64,000 nt of DNA, taken from NCBI RefSeq assembly GCF_002584985.1, contig NZ_NUPZ01000013.1:40971-104970 (forward strand). The letters are read 5' to 3'. How positions within the stretch are numbered: the first letter of the stretch is position 1; the number at the start of each line of letters is the position of its first letter. Position numbers and translations under genes: made by a program. The DNA is from Bacillus sp. AFS029637. Its GTDB lineage: Bacteria > Bacillota > Bacilli > Bacillales > Bacillaceae_G. A model generated the notes under the pieces. It saw only the letters and a list, made by a program, of their open reading frames with translations, had not been told where the DNA came from and made no database searches. Shown here piece by piece: positions 8,557 through 17,456 of this stretch.

Positions 8557-8714
8557 AGTAGAGAAGCAGCCTTATATGTAATAGCTGTTTCTCTATTGCA
8601 AATAATACGGAAATACCTTACTAAAAGGATCATTCTGTTGAGCTGAATGAATTAGCTTCAAAGATTGTACAAACTACACCAGAACAGAAGTACATGATCC
8701 ATTTTAGAATTTGA
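8557..8714 (+). pseudogene. Possible decayed gene fragment
   Basis: Two short open stretches, offset by one frameshift near 8625, read as plausible protein: first REAALYVIAVSLLQIIRKYL, then VELNELASKIVQTTPEQKYM and a stop at 8712. There is no start codon with a ribosome binding site. A terminator follows at 8724. It could be the tail of a lost gene. The family was not recognised. Confidence 0.3.
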
Positions 8715-8723
8715 ATTCAATTC

Positions 8724-8757
8724 AAAAAATGCTTGAGATTTCTCTCAAGCATTTTTT
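8724..8757 (+). terminator. Strong rho-independent terminator
   Basis: Arms AAAAAATGCTTGAGA / TCTCAAGCATTTTTT are perfect. It lies about 250 bp after the GNAT stop and just after the decayed fragment. Confidence 0.85.
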
Positions 8758-8833
8758 GTGCTAATTATTATTTTAATCATGTATACATTTATTTGATGAT
8801 TTAACTTTTTCACCATGATATTCAAAACTACTC

Positions 8834-8869
8834 TATATTTCTTACCTCATCTTATTTGTAAGAAATATA
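8834..8869. repeat. Perfect 12-bp inverted repeat
   Basis: TATATTTCTTAC (8834-8845) and GTAAGAAATATA (8858-8869) are separated by 12 bases. It lies just past the DUF2332 gene stop, without a good T-run on either side, and may be part of a compound terminator. Confidence 0.5.
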
Positions 8870-8892
8870 AGTGAAGGATTCCTACTTCACTT
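8869..8892 (-). terminator. Terminator of the DUF2332 gene
   Basis: AAGTGAAG / CTTCACTT overlaps the stop codon of the gene and is followed on the minus strand by TTATATTTCTT. Confidence 0.6.
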
Positions 8893-9938
8893 TAACAGAA
8901 TGTCTCATTCCCAAGCTTCCAGCTAAACCATCTACCATGCCCTTCTGTTTCTCCAACCGTTTCACGATATTCGTTTCCGTTAATATAATAATCCATATGA
9001 AGTTCCCGGTCCCACATGTTGTTATAAAGGTGGCATACATCACGTTTTGCACCGATTTCTTGAATTTGATTTTCTAGCTTACGTTTTACTTGTTCAGGTA
9101 TTTGATTTGCAACGTGTGTATGAAAAATGCAAATAACAGCATCTTCGCTTATTTGATTAATGATAGATGGCAATAGCTCCACACCATCTCCTTCTATTAA
9201 TTGGACAGATTCCTTTTTTACTAAAGATGCTGCTTGATCAAACATTTCAAGCCTTTCTTTATGTTCCGGCCAAATTAGTGCACGTAACCATAAATAATCT
9301 TCCTCATTATGTAAATCATTCACATGTAAATCAAGCCCAACTCTTTCTACGACAGGTGGACTTTCTTTTAATAAATGAGGTACGTTCTCCCCTCTTATTT
9401 CAGAAGTTACATGTACATTCGAATTTATATTTCCGTATGTTTCATCTGTACCGTACGAATAGCTATATTTGTCCCAGAACAGTTGTAATCCAGAGCTTGT
9501 CCCAATTTCAATTAACGCTAACGGTTTCTTCACTTTGTTAAATATGTAGCAGAAACTTGGGTATAAGTACGCACATCGTCTTACTTCATTCGTTTGAACG
9601 AGTTTCGTTTGTAATAAAGTAATGATTTCTTCTCGGTACTCCTTACAAAAATCTTTAAAGTGTTCAAAAGCTTTATCTAAATTTGTAGTGACATTCTCAA
9701 CTAAGCTACTATAATACATTTTTAAATCATGCTCTTTACCGACTAACAATAAATAATGTACTGCGCCTAATAATAAATTCGGGATTGGTTGGCCTGTTTG
9801 AGCATAAGAAGATAGTGTAAGTACTTCCTCATCTTCAGCAATGTTTATTGATAAATATTCGTATAAATCACTTGATCCTTTACATTCCTTTATTGAAAAG
9901 TTTCGAAATAAATTTGCGATTTGTTCTTGTGTACGCAT
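8892..9938 (-). CDS. DUF2332 family protein
   Basis: This 348-residue soluble protein matches the DUF2332 family by overall layout: an N-terminal helical part (FRNFSIKECKGSSDLYEYL), a central Rossmann-like segment LALIEIGTSSGLQLFWDKY (about residues 140-160), WLRALIWPEHKERL, and CIFHTHVANQIP. The central segment resembles an S-adenosylmethionine-type binding loop, so a methyltransferase-like fold is possible, but no activity is known to me. The start follows AAAAGGAGGGATACC. It is monocistronic. Confidence 0.75.
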   Translation of the reverse strand: MRTQEQIANLFRNFSIKECKGSSDLYEYLSINIAEDEEVLTLSSYAQTGQPIPNLLLGAVHYLLLVGKEHDLKMYYSSLVENVTTNLDKAFEHFKDFCKEYREEIITLLQTKLVQTNEVRRCAYLYPSFCYIFNKVKKPLALIEIGTSSGLQLFWDKYSYSYGTDETYGNINSNVHVTSEIRGENVPHLLKESPPVVERVGLDLHVNDLHNEEDYLWLRALIWPEHKERLEMFDQAASLVKKESVQLIEGDGVELLPSIINQISEDAVICIFHTHVANQIPEQVKRKLENQIQEIGAKRDVCHLYNNMWDRELHMDYYINGNEYRETVGETEGHGRWFSWKLGNETFC

Positions 9939-10319
9939 TGGTATCCCTCCTTTTCATTTTTCTGAATAATCTTACCATTTATAGGGATAAATTTCTATAA
10001 AAAGGTATCCTCCCTAACCACTTAGGGGTATGTAAGCTTTTTCGGGATAATTTCAAACCGTGATTTTTTTCTATTCATTCACTGAAAAGTGCTTGTTAAA
10101 TAAGAATTTTAGCAAATATAGCAGGAATTAGTTTAAAATTATCAGATAACACTAGATATTTTAGTCTATTAATTATTATAATAGAGTATGAGATGGTTAT
10201 ATAATTGAGACAAAAAAGGTATACACCTAGGTGGGGCCTAGGCGGTGTTTTCAATTTTACGGCTTAGATATAGTAAACACCTACACTTTTTTGCCAATAT
10301 AGGGGATGGAGAGATTATC
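9939..10319. other. Intergenic region before mqo
   Basis: About 380 bp hold the divergent promoter regions of the DUF2332 gene and mqo. A TATAAT at 10177-10182 has no convincing -35 box. Besides the CCTAGG hairpin at 10223-10248, nothing else is visible. Confidence 0.5.
10223..10248 (+). promoter_or_regulatory. Hairpin with two CCTAGG palindromes in the mqo leader
   Basis: ACACC-TAGG pairs with CCTA-GGTGT across a short G-rich loop, leaving a three-base bulge. Two copies of the palindrome CCTAGG (10226-10231 and 10237-10242) lie in it, followed by TTTT. It is about 70 bp before the mqo start. It could be an attenuator-like element or an operator. Confidence 0.35.
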
Positions 10320-11822
10320 ATGAGCAACATGCAGCAAAAAACAGACGTTATCTTAATCGGTGCAGGAATTATGAGTGCAACGTTAGGCTCATTGCTAAAA
10401 GAATTAGCACCAGAATGGGAAATTAAAGTTTTTGAAAAACTCGCAAGTGCCGGGGAAGAAAGCTCTAACGAATGGAATAATGCAGGTACTGGGCATTCTG
10501 CGCTATGCGAGCTTAACTATACTTCCGAAAAATCTGACGGATCTATAGATATTAGTAAGGCTGTAAAAGTGAATGAGCAATTTCAGCTTTCAAGACAATT
10601 TTGGGCGTATCTTGTAAAACGAAATTTAATTCGTAATCCACAAGATTTTATTATGCCACTACCCCACATGAGTTTAGTACAAGGGGAAAAAAATGTAGAG
10701 TTTCTAAAAAATCGTTTTGAAGCGCTTACAAAAAATCCTCTATTTCAAGGGATGGAATTTTCTGATGCTCCTGAAACATTAAAAAAATGGCTTCCACTCA
10801 TTATGGATGGCCGTGCATCTAATGAAGCAATGGCTGCAACGAAAATTGATTCTGGAACAGATGTTAACTTCGGTGCGTTAACGCGCATGTTGTTTGATTA
10901 CTTAAAAACTAAAAATGTCGAACTAAACTACAAACATAGTGTTGAAAATATTAAACGCACAAAGAACGGTTTGTGGGATGTGAAAGTACATGATATGAAC
11001 AGTGGAAAAATCGAGCATCACACTGCAAAATTCGTCTTTATTGGCGGTGGTGGCGGTAGTCTACCTCTACTACAAAAGACTGGTATTCCTGAATCAAAAC
11101 ATATCGGTGGATTCCCAGTAAGTGGACTATTTATGGTATGTAAAAATCAAAAGGTTGTTGAGCAACATCATGCAAAAGTATACGGTAAAGCTAAAGTTGG
11201 CGCTCCGCCAATGTCTGTTCCTCATCTGGATACAAGATATATAGACAATAAAAAAGCTTTACTGTTTGGACCATTTGCAGGGTTCTCACCTAAATTCTTA
11301 AAAACTGGTTCAAATCTTGATTTAATCGGCTCTGTAAAACCAAATAACGTCTTAACGATGTTAGCAGCTGGTGTAAAAGAAATGGGATTAACAAAATACT
11401 TAATCCAACAAGTTATGTTGTCACACGAAAAACGTATGGAAGAATTACGTGAATTCATTCCGAATGCGAAAAGTGAAGATTGGGACATTGTAGTTGCTGG
11501 ACAACGTGTGCAAGTAATTAAAGACACTGATGCTGGCGGTAAAGGAACACTTCAATTCGGTACAGAAGTTGTTAGTGCGGCTGACGGATCAATTGCTGCG
11601 TTACTTGGCGCTTCTCCAGGTGCTTCTACTGCCGTTCACGTCATGCTTGAAGTATTAGAAAAATGCTTCCCAGGTCGTATCCTTGAATGGGAACCAAAAA
11701 TTAAAGAAATGATTCCTTCTTACGGCATTTCACTAACTGAAAATCCAAAGCTATTCCAAGATTTACACGCTTCCACAGGACGCACACTTGGATTAAACGA
11801 AAAAGAAACTGTTCATAATTAA
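10320..11822 (+). CDS. mqo: Malate:quinone oxidoreductase
   Basis: This 500-residue FAD-dependent, membrane-associated enzyme oxidises L-malate to oxaloacetate and passes electrons to the quinone pool, working in the TCA cycle alongside or instead of NAD malate dehydrogenase. The FAD-binding motif [10 protein letters not shown] is at residues 14-23. Other family signatures are [40 protein letters not shown] and GGFPVSGLF, and the length is right for the family. The start at 10320 follows GGGGATGGAGAG; an in-frame ATG 75 bp upstream lacks a site and gives an odd N-terminus. It is monocistronic, with a strong terminator. Confidence 0.95.
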   Translation: MSNMQQKTDVILIGAGIMSATLGSLLKELAPEWEIKVFEKLASAGEESSNEWNNAGTGHSALCELNYTSEKSDGSIDISKAVKVNEQFQLSRQFWAYLVKRNLIRNPQDFIMPLPHMSLVQGEKNVEFLKNRFEALTKNPLFQGMEFSDAPETLKKWLPLIMDGRASNEAMAATKIDSGTDVNFGALTRMLFDYLKTKNVELNYKHSVENIKRTKNGLWDVKVHDMNSGKIEHHTAKFVFIGGGGGSLPLLQKTGIPESKHIGGFPVSGLFMVCKNQKVVEQHHAKVYGKAKVGAPPMSVPHLDTRYIDNKKALLFGPFAGFSPKFLKTGSNLDLIGSVKPNNVLTMLAAGVKEMGLTKYLIQQVMLSHEKRMEELREFIPNAKSEDWDIVVAGQRVQVIKDTDAGGKGTLQFGTEVVSAADGSIAALLGASPGASTAVHVMLEVLEKCFPGRILEWEPKIKEMIPSYGISLTENPKLFQDLHASTGRTLGLNEKETVHN

Positions 11823-11832
11823 TGATGAGATC

Positions 11833-11863
11833 AAAAAACGTCCGATATATTCGGACGTTTTTT
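11833..11863. terminator. Bidirectional terminator between mqo and lsrB
   Basis: AAAAAACGTCCGA / TCGGACGTTTTTT serves convergent mqo (plus) and lsrB (minus). Confidence 0.9.
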
Positions 11864-11868
11864 CATTA

Positions 11869-12912
11869 CTAGAAATTATACTTATCAATATTATCCTTCG
11901 TGAATACAACTCGCTCTGGTAATACGATAATTCCATTTCCTTCTGCCTCATAGTCATATCCTTGAATCGAGTTTGGCTCTACTTTCACTCTGCCAATTCC
12001 TTTTACTTCGAAGCTATCGCCTACTTTTAACTTCTTCCCTTTTACAACAATTTCATTTGCGACATACGTAGCGAGGGCACCTTGTTGTTTTACATCCCAT
12101 AGTCCAAATTGCTGTACTGTACCTCTTTTTACATAATCACGCATGACGTTTGGTGTAGAGAATCCGGTTACGGCTACTTTTTTATCCATTTTCAAATTTT
12201 CAGCTGCTTGCGCCATTGCCGGAAGCGCCGTTGCATCTGGACAAATGACTGCATTAATATCGGGATACGTTTTTAATATGTTCTCTCCTACTGATAATGA
12301 TTTTTGAGCATTATTTTCACCATATTGCGTTGTTACAATTTCCCAATTCGGATATTTCTTTTTAATAATTTCTTTCGCTTTCGTTACCCATTGGTTTTGA
12401 TCTGTTACTGTCGGGCTAGAATAAAAGAATGCTACTTTTCCTTTATCTCCAATTTGCTTTGAAGTCATTTCTATTAATAAATTAGCAAGTTGATCTGGTG
12501 TTCCTTGGCTTATATAAAAAGAACGATCTTTCGGATTCACATCAGAATCCCATGTTAACACCGTCATCCCTTTTTTCTTAGCACGTTGCAGTGATTGCGA
12601 TAGCCCATCCACTGACGTAGATGAAACCATAATCGCATCATAGTTTTGATTAATGAAATTGTTTATATATTTAACTTGCCCTGAAACACTCGCTTCAGAC
12701 GGTCCATCATACTTCACTTGCACGCCTAACTTATCTCCCATCTCTTTTGCCCCTTCACCACCCGATGTGAAGAAACCAACTCCTGTTAATTTCGGAATAA
12801 ATGCAAATTTCACATCATCAGCCTTTTTCTTATCTGCCGTTTGGCTAGAACACGCAATTAAACCGATTAAACAAATACATACAATCAATACAATCCCCAG
12901 TTTTCTCTTCAT
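11869..12912 (-). CDS. lsrB: AI-2 ABC transporter substrate-binding lipoprotein LsrB
   Basis: This 347-residue periplasmic-binding-protein-like lipoprotein captures autoinducer-2 outside the membrane. A lipobox (LIAC, Cys21) ends the signal peptide. The mature protein has the sugar-binding type 1 fold: [20 protein letters not shown], then [37 protein letters not shown] and [11 protein letters not shown], all typical of LsrB. It is the last gene of lsrACDB and overlaps lsrD by four bases (ATGA), so translation is probably coupled. Placing the binding protein last in the operon matches enteric lsr operons. Confidence 0.92.
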   Translation of the reverse strand: MKRKLGIVLIVCICLIGLIACSSQTADKKKADDVKFAFIPKLTGVGFFTSGGEGAKEMGDKLGVQVKYDGPSEASVSGQVKYINNFINQNYDAIMVSSTSVDGLSQSLQRAKKKGMTVLTWDSDVNPKDRSFYISQGTPDQLANLLIEMTSKQIGDKGKVAFFYSSPTVTDQNQWVTKAKEIIKKKYPNWEIVTTQYGENNAQKSLSVGENILKTYPDINAVICPDATALPAMAQAAENLKMDKKVAVTGFSTPNVMRDYVKRGTVQQFGLWDVKQQGALATYVANEIVVKGKKLKVGDSFEVKGIGRVKVEPNSIQGYDYEAEGNGIIVLPERVVFTKDNIDKYNF

Positions 12913-13898
12913 GACATTTCCCCCTTATGCAAATTCCTTCTTTTTTCCGCTAAGAATTGATGTAATTTGAAATGTCTCATAATAACTGAAAGAATAAGGA
13001 TAATACCTATTACTACATTGGATTGTTCATTTGTTAAACCTGTCATTTGTAGACCATACTGCATAAGTCCAATGAAAATACTAGCAAGTACCGTACCAAA
13101 AATGCTACCTTTTCCACCTGTAATAAGTGTTCCGCCTAATACGACTGCCGTAATAATTGGTAAAATCGTTTCACTTCCAATATCAGCACGGGCGGAACCG
13201 AAATATGCAGTTAAGAAAGTTCCCCCTAATCCACCTCCTAACCCAGAAAGTATGTAAGCAATGATAACTACTTTTTTCGTTTTGATCCCCGTGTATTTCG
13301 CTGCATTTTCATTCGCCCCTGTTAGTTTAACGTGACGCCCATATATCGTTCTGTGAAACAATGTAGTACATATGATTGTTAATACGATAAGTAACCATAA
13401 TAAGTTAGGTATTCCTATAAAACTCATATTTGCCAGTTGTACAAATGCGTCAGGTAAACCACTGATTCCTTCGTATCCAGAAGCACCCGCTCCTCCTGAA
13501 ATAACGAGCGCAATCCCTCCGTATAAAAACATCGTTCCTAGTGTAACGACGAGTGGTTCTACATCTGTCATTTTTATAATGAGTCCGTTTAAAGCACCTG
13601 CTAAGCAACTAATTATTAAGGCGATTATGACTGCTAGTAAAATAGGGATACCCTTCATCCAAAGTACACCGATCAAGATCGAAGTGAGCCCCATTATTGA
13701 GCCAACCGATACGTCAATTCCTCCTGTTACAATAACGAAAGTCATTGGTATCGCCGCGATTGCGATGAATAGGAAATCATTTGTACTAAAAAGGAGATTA
13801 CTAACATTTAAGAAATCACTATTTAGAAAACTAAAGAGGACGAATTCTATAAGAAGCAATACGATTAAAACACCTTCCCATCTGTAAAAATATTTCAT
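12909..13898 (-). CDS. lsrD: AI-2 ABC transporter permease LsrD
   Basis: This 329-residue permease of the ribose/AI-2 type (BPD_transp_2) has eight to ten membrane segments. The segment [18 protein letters not shown] and the later [20 protein letters not shown] are family signatures. It pairs with LsrC to form the membrane channel. The start at 13898 follows GGAGGATGAATCT and overlaps the lsrC stop as ATGA. An ATG 27 bases upstream would add nine residues without a better site. Confidence 0.9.
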   Translation of the reverse strand: MKYFYRWEGVLIVLLLIEFVLFSFLNSDFLNVSNLLFSTNDFLFIAIAAIPMTFVIVTGGIDVSVGSIMGLTSILIGVLWMKGIPILLAVIIALIISCLAGALNGLIIKMTDVEPLVVTLGTMFLYGGIALVISGGAGASGYEGISGLPDAFVQLANMSFIGIPNLLWLLIVLTIICTTLFHRTIYGRHVKLTGANENAAKYTGIKTKKVVIIAYILSGLGGGLGGTFLTAYFGSARADIGSETILPIITAVVLGGTLITGGKGSIFGTVLASIFIGLMQYGLQMTGLTNEQSNVVIGIILILSVIMRHFKLHQFLAEKRRNLHKGEMS

Positions 13899-14848
13899 AG
13901 ATTCATCCTCCTTTCTGCTTTCCACTTTTTCATAACACTATCCAATATGATGATAAGTAATAATAAAAAACCTGAAATAGCATTATTCCAAAATGCTGGG
14001 ATTTTTAAAAATACGAGTGAGCTACTTATTGCTTCTAAAAATAATGCTCCTAATGCCGCTCCATATATAGATCCTGTTCCTCCTTTTAAATGAATTCCTC
14101 CTAGTACAGCGGCGGCGATTACTTGCAATTCTAATCCTGTACCTGTTTGATTTGGAACGAACCCGATATTCATAACAAATATGCAACCAGCAAGCCCAGC
14201 ACTTGTGCCTGAAATCATAAAAGCGTATGTCTTTACATTATTGACACATATTCCAACAAGTCTCGCACCGTCTTCATTATCACCAACCGCATAGAAGTAC
14301 CTTCCGTATGGTACTTTCATTAAAAAGAAATACAGTAATAATAAAATAATAAAAACACTCCATACTGTGATTGGTAAGCCAAGTATAACGATTGATGACA
14401 GTTGTTTGAAATCATTTGGAATATCTTCAATCCACTTTCCGCCTGTGAAAATTAGCATCGAACCTCTAATGATGCCTAGCATGCCTAATGTCATAATGAT
14501 GGCTGGTACCCGAAACTTCGCAACGCCAATCCCGTTTACGAAACCGATAACAGCTCCTAGCAAAATAGCAGTAAGTATAGACAAAAATGCACTATAACCA
14601 TTCGTTAACATCATTCCGCAAACCGCTGCGCTTATTCCCATAATCGAGCCAACTGATACGTCTATATTTTTCGTAAATAAGACGAAAGATTGGCCAATTG
14701 CTAGAACGACTAAAATAACACTTGATTTCATTACTAAAGATAACGAGTTAAATTGAACAAAACTAGGATTTATTATTCCAACAATAACTATATAAATGAA
14801 TAGTAACAATACGATAGACGTCTCATGCATTTTAAACAAACGCTTCAT
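13895..14848 (-). CDS. lsrC: AI-2 ABC transporter permease LsrC
   Basis: This 317-residue inner permease subunit shows the family signatures [20 protein letters not shown] and LQVIAAAVLGGIHLKGGTGS, and about nine hydrophobic segments. It is paralogous to LsrD beside it. Four-base ATGA overlaps link it to lsrA upstream and lsrD downstream, so the operon is tightly coupled. Confidence 0.9.
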   Translation of the reverse strand: MKRLFKMHETSIVLLLFIYIVIVGIINPSFVQFNSLSLVMKSSVILVVLAIGQSFVLFTKNIDVSVGSIMGISAAVCGMMLTNGYSAFLSILTAILLGAVIGFVNGIGVAKFRVPAIIMTLGMLGIIRGSMLIFTGGKWIEDIPNDFKQLSSIVILGLPITVWSVFIILLLLYFFLMKVPYGRYFYAVGDNEDGARLVGICVNNVKTYAFMISGTSAGLAGCIFVMNIGFVPNQTGTGLELQVIAAAVLGGIHLKGGTGSIYGAALGALFLEAISSSLVFLKIPAFWNNAISGFLLLLIIILDSVMKKWKAERRMNL

Positions 14849-16326
14849 TCTGTTACACCTCCGTATGCAAGGCGTGTAACTTCATCCGCACTTATTTGTT
14901 CTTTCTCCAAACTAGAAACAAATTGCCCATTTCGCATTACATATACACGGTTTGCTAATTGGACAATTTCCTCTACATCTGAAGAGATTAATAATATGGC
15001 AAGTCCTTCCCTCTTCATTTCTTCTATCGTCTCATACACTTCAAGCCTTGCTTTCGCATCAATTCCACGCGTTGGTTCATCTAGAATAATGATTTTCGGA
15101 TTACATGCGAGATATTTCGCAAGCACGACTTTTTGCTGATTACCTCCTGATAAAGATGCAAGTTCTACATTCATATTCGGTACAACAATTCGAAACTGTT
15201 CTATAAACGATTTTACTAAAGCGCTTTCTTTTTCTCGATTAATAAAATAGCGATTATTTTGCTGTAAACTGGCTGCTGTCATATTTTCTGTCACAGATGC
15301 AATTGAAAAAATTCCATTTCTCGCCCGATCCTCTGGAACGTAAACGAGTCCTTCGCTTAGCCTTTTATGTAAAGAGCATGTATCAATTGATTTTCCTTCT
15401 AATAAAATGGAACCTGATTGTATAGATTTCAATCCGAATATCGCTTCTGCTAGTTCTGTTCTACCTGATCCAACAATGCCAGCAATACCTACAATTTCTC
15501 CAGCATGTACAGTTAGTGATATATTTTCGAATGCGTGACCATTCACATCAATCACTTCTAATATCTTTTTCATCCTTTCTGTCTCTTGAACTACTTCTTT
15601 TTTCTCTTTCTGCTTATACCCTTTTGGTAATAGTCCCTCCATCAATATGTCATAGGTATAATTACATACATCCCCTTGGTTTGTAATCATGCCATCACGT
15701 AATATCGCTACTTTATTGGCAATTTCAAAGATTTCTGGAAAGCGATGCGTAATGTATATCATTCCAATTCCTTTTTCTTGTAAACTTTTCAGCAACACAA
15801 AAAGACTCTTCATTTCGTGAGTTGTTAATGTCGATGTTGGCTCATCTAAAATAAGAATCTCGGCTTCTCGTATTAATCCTCTAACGATTTCTACTAATTG
15901 TTGCTGCGCAATGGATAACGATCCTCCTAGCTCATTAAGATCAATATCCCAACCTAAACTGTCAATTAATTGCTGAACTTTTACCTTTAGTTTCTTTCTA
16001 TGCCCCTTTAGTCCGATACATATATTTTCTTCAATGGTCATATGCGAAAAAATGAGAGGTTCTTGTGGTATTAAATAAATCCCTTCTCGATGTGCTTCTT
16101 TTGGATTTACAAACTGTTGCCTCATGCCTTTTACATACATTTCTCCACTATCATACGAATATAACCCCGTTAATATTTTCATTAATGTTGATTTTCCAGC
16201 ACCATTTCCCCCAACTAAAGCGTATATATCACCACGCTCTACTTGTAAATTCACTTCTTTAAGTACAAGTTGATTTGAAAACGCCTTACTCATTTTCTTT
16301 ATTTGTAATAAGGGTACGCTTTCCAC
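14845..16326 (-). CDS. lsrA: AI-2 ABC transporter ATP-binding protein LsrA
   Basis: This 493-residue protein carries two fused ABC ATPase domains, as in RbsA and LsrA. Domain one has Walker A GGNGAGKST (39-47), signature LSIAQQQLVEIVRGL and Walker B ILILDEPTSTL. Domain two has the degenerate Walker A GSGRTELAE, signature LSGGNQQKVVLAK and IILDEPTRGID. It powers AI-2 import through LsrC/LsrD. Translation most likely starts at GTG 16326, which has AGGTG seven bases upstream; the overlapping ATG is out of frame. It is the first gene of the leftward lsrACDB operon and is divergent from lsrR. Confidence 0.92.
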   Translation of the reverse strand: MESVPLLQIKKMSKAFSNQLVLKEVNLQVERGDIYALVGGNGAGKSTLMKILTGLYSYDSGEMYVKGMRQQFVNPKEAHREGIYLIPQEPLIFSHMTIEENICIGLKGHRKKLKVKVQQLIDSLGWDIDLNELGGSLSIAQQQLVEIVRGLIREAEILILDEPTSTLTTHEMKSLFVLLKSLQEKGIGMIYITHRFPEIFEIANKVAILRDGMITNQGDVCNYTYDILMEGLLPKGYKQKEKKEVVQETERMKKILEVIDVNGHAFENISLTVHAGEIVGIAGIVGSGRTELAEAIFGLKSIQSGSILLEGKSIDTCSLHKRLSEGLVYVPEDRARNGIFSIASVTENMTAASLQQNNRYFINREKESALVKSFIEQFRIVVPNMNVELASLSGGNQQKVVLAKYLACNPKIIILDEPTRGIDAKARLEVYETIEEMKREGLAILLISSDVEEIVQLANRVYVMRNGQFVSSLEKEQISADEVTRLAYGGVTE

Positions 16327-16345
16327 ATGATGTCACCTGCCTTTA

Positions 16346-16360
16346 TCCAGAACATTTTTT
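16346..16360 (+). promoter_or_regulatory. Candidate LsrR operator, site 1
   Basis: TCCAGAACATTTTTT lies just before lsrA. It shares AGAACA plus a T-run with two other sites in this gap and one at 21515. Confidence 0.45.
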
Positions 16361-16373
16361 GAGAAAATGATTA

Positions 16374-16382
16374 TTTGTTCTA
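16374..16382 (-). promoter_or_regulatory. Candidate LsrR operator, site 2 (inverted)
   Basis: TTTGTTCTA is the reverse complement of TAGAACAAA. Together with site 1 it forms an AGAACA...TGTTCT inverted pair. Confidence 0.4.
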
Positions 16383-16395
16383 CTTGTTTTGTAGC

Positions 16396-16433
16396 ATTGT
16401 ATATTCCTTTTTTCATATCTAGAACACTTTTTT
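16396..16433 (-). promoter_or_regulatory. Candidate lsrA promoter with operator site 3
   Basis: On the minus strand a possible -10 TACAAT (16396-16401) has the operator-like TCTAGAACACTTTTTT (16418-16433, read on plus) over the expected -35 area. That placement would allow repression by LsrR. Confidence 0.4.
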
Positions 16434-16523
16434 CACCAGACTATTTATCGTTTCAACTGGAATAAACAAAATATACGGCACATATGTTTAAGCATTGGTC
16501 AATTGTTGAAAGGGATGAAGAGT

Positions 16524-17456
16524 ATGTCACAGCTGAACTTTGAAGAAAATTTATTAACTAAAGTAGCTTGGTACTATTATAAAGATCAATTAACCCAACA
16601 GGAGATCGCTTCACTTCTCCACATTTCAAGAAATAAAGTGGTTCGGTTATTAGATAAGGCACGCAGTGAAGGAATCGTAACATTTCATATAAAAGGAACT
16701 GGTTTACACTGTTTAAGTATTGAACGTGACCTAATAAAAAAGTTCCACTTAAAAGATGCTTTCATTATCCCTACTCCAATAGACGATTATGTTACTTCTC
16801 TCGGCAAAGCTGCTGCACAATATTTAGAAACCCAGCTCCAACAAGGCGATTTACTCGGCATTGGCTGGGGCGAAACGATAAGTAAAATGCTAGAAAACAT
16901 TCATTTTGAAAGTTCTATTAACCTTTCAATCGTAACGTTAACAGGCGGAGTAAACCACTATCTCCCAAGAAAACAAAACTTTTTACATTACATGCAAGGC
17001 GATCTTCACATTATCCCTACGCCGTTTCTAGCATCTACAACCGAAATGGCACAAAGTATTCTATCAGAACCGAGTGTAAAAGATATGCTGCATGTCGCTT
17101 CACTTGCTCAAACAGCAGTTGTCGGTATTGGCGGTTTATCGCAAGATGCCACTATTGTGAAAGAAGAAAAATTAACGCTACGTGAAATGACATATATTCG
17201 TAGCCAAAACGGCGTTGGCGATATTTTAGGACAGTTTTATAATACGAATGGCAATTTATTAGAGCTTCCGCATCACAATCGCCTAATTGGCACGCCTCTC
17301 TCTATTTTGCGCAACATGAATCATGTCGTTGGTGTTGCTGGAGGCATTCAAAAGATAGATGCCATTTATGGGGCTTTAAAAGGAAAGTTTATTCATACAT
17401 TAATTACTGATGAAGAAACAGCGCTCTCTTTATTACGAAAGGACGGTGATTCTTAA
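16524..17456 (+). CDS. lsrR: AI-2 operon repressor LsrR (SorC/DeoR-type)
   Basis: This 310-residue regulator has an N-terminal helix-turn-helix (QLTQQEIASLLHISRNKVVR, about residues 18-37) and a C-terminal sugar-phosphate-binding domain (LGIGWGETISKML; VVGIGGLSQDATIV; GVAGGIQKIDAIYGAL). In enteric bacteria LsrR represses lsr genes and is released by phospho-AI-2. The start at 16524 follows AAAGGGATGAAGAGT; frames extending to TTG 16503 lack a site. It shares one base with lsrK (TAATG), giving coupled expression of sensor and kinase. Confidence 0.9.
   Translation: MSQLNFEENLLTKVAWYYYKDQLTQQEIASLLHISRNKVVRLLDKARSEGIVTFHIKGTGLHCLSIERDLIKKFHLKDAFIIPTPIDDYVTSLGKAAAQYLETQLQQGDLLGIGWGETISKMLENIHFESSINLSIVTLTGGVNHYLPRKQNFLHYMQGDLHIIPTPFLASTTEMAQSILSEPSVKDMLHVASLAQTAVVGIGGLSQDATIVKEEKLTLREMTYIRSQNGVGDILGQFYNTNGNLLELPHHNRLIGTPLSILRNMNHVVGVAGGIQKIDAIYGALKGKFIHTLITDEETALSLLRKDGDS

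Noticed and set aside
13372-13887. A 171-codon plus-strand frame opposite lsrD
   Set aside because: It is the shadow of a strongly conserved permease gene; its Pro/Ile/Ser-rich composition is typical of antisense reading.
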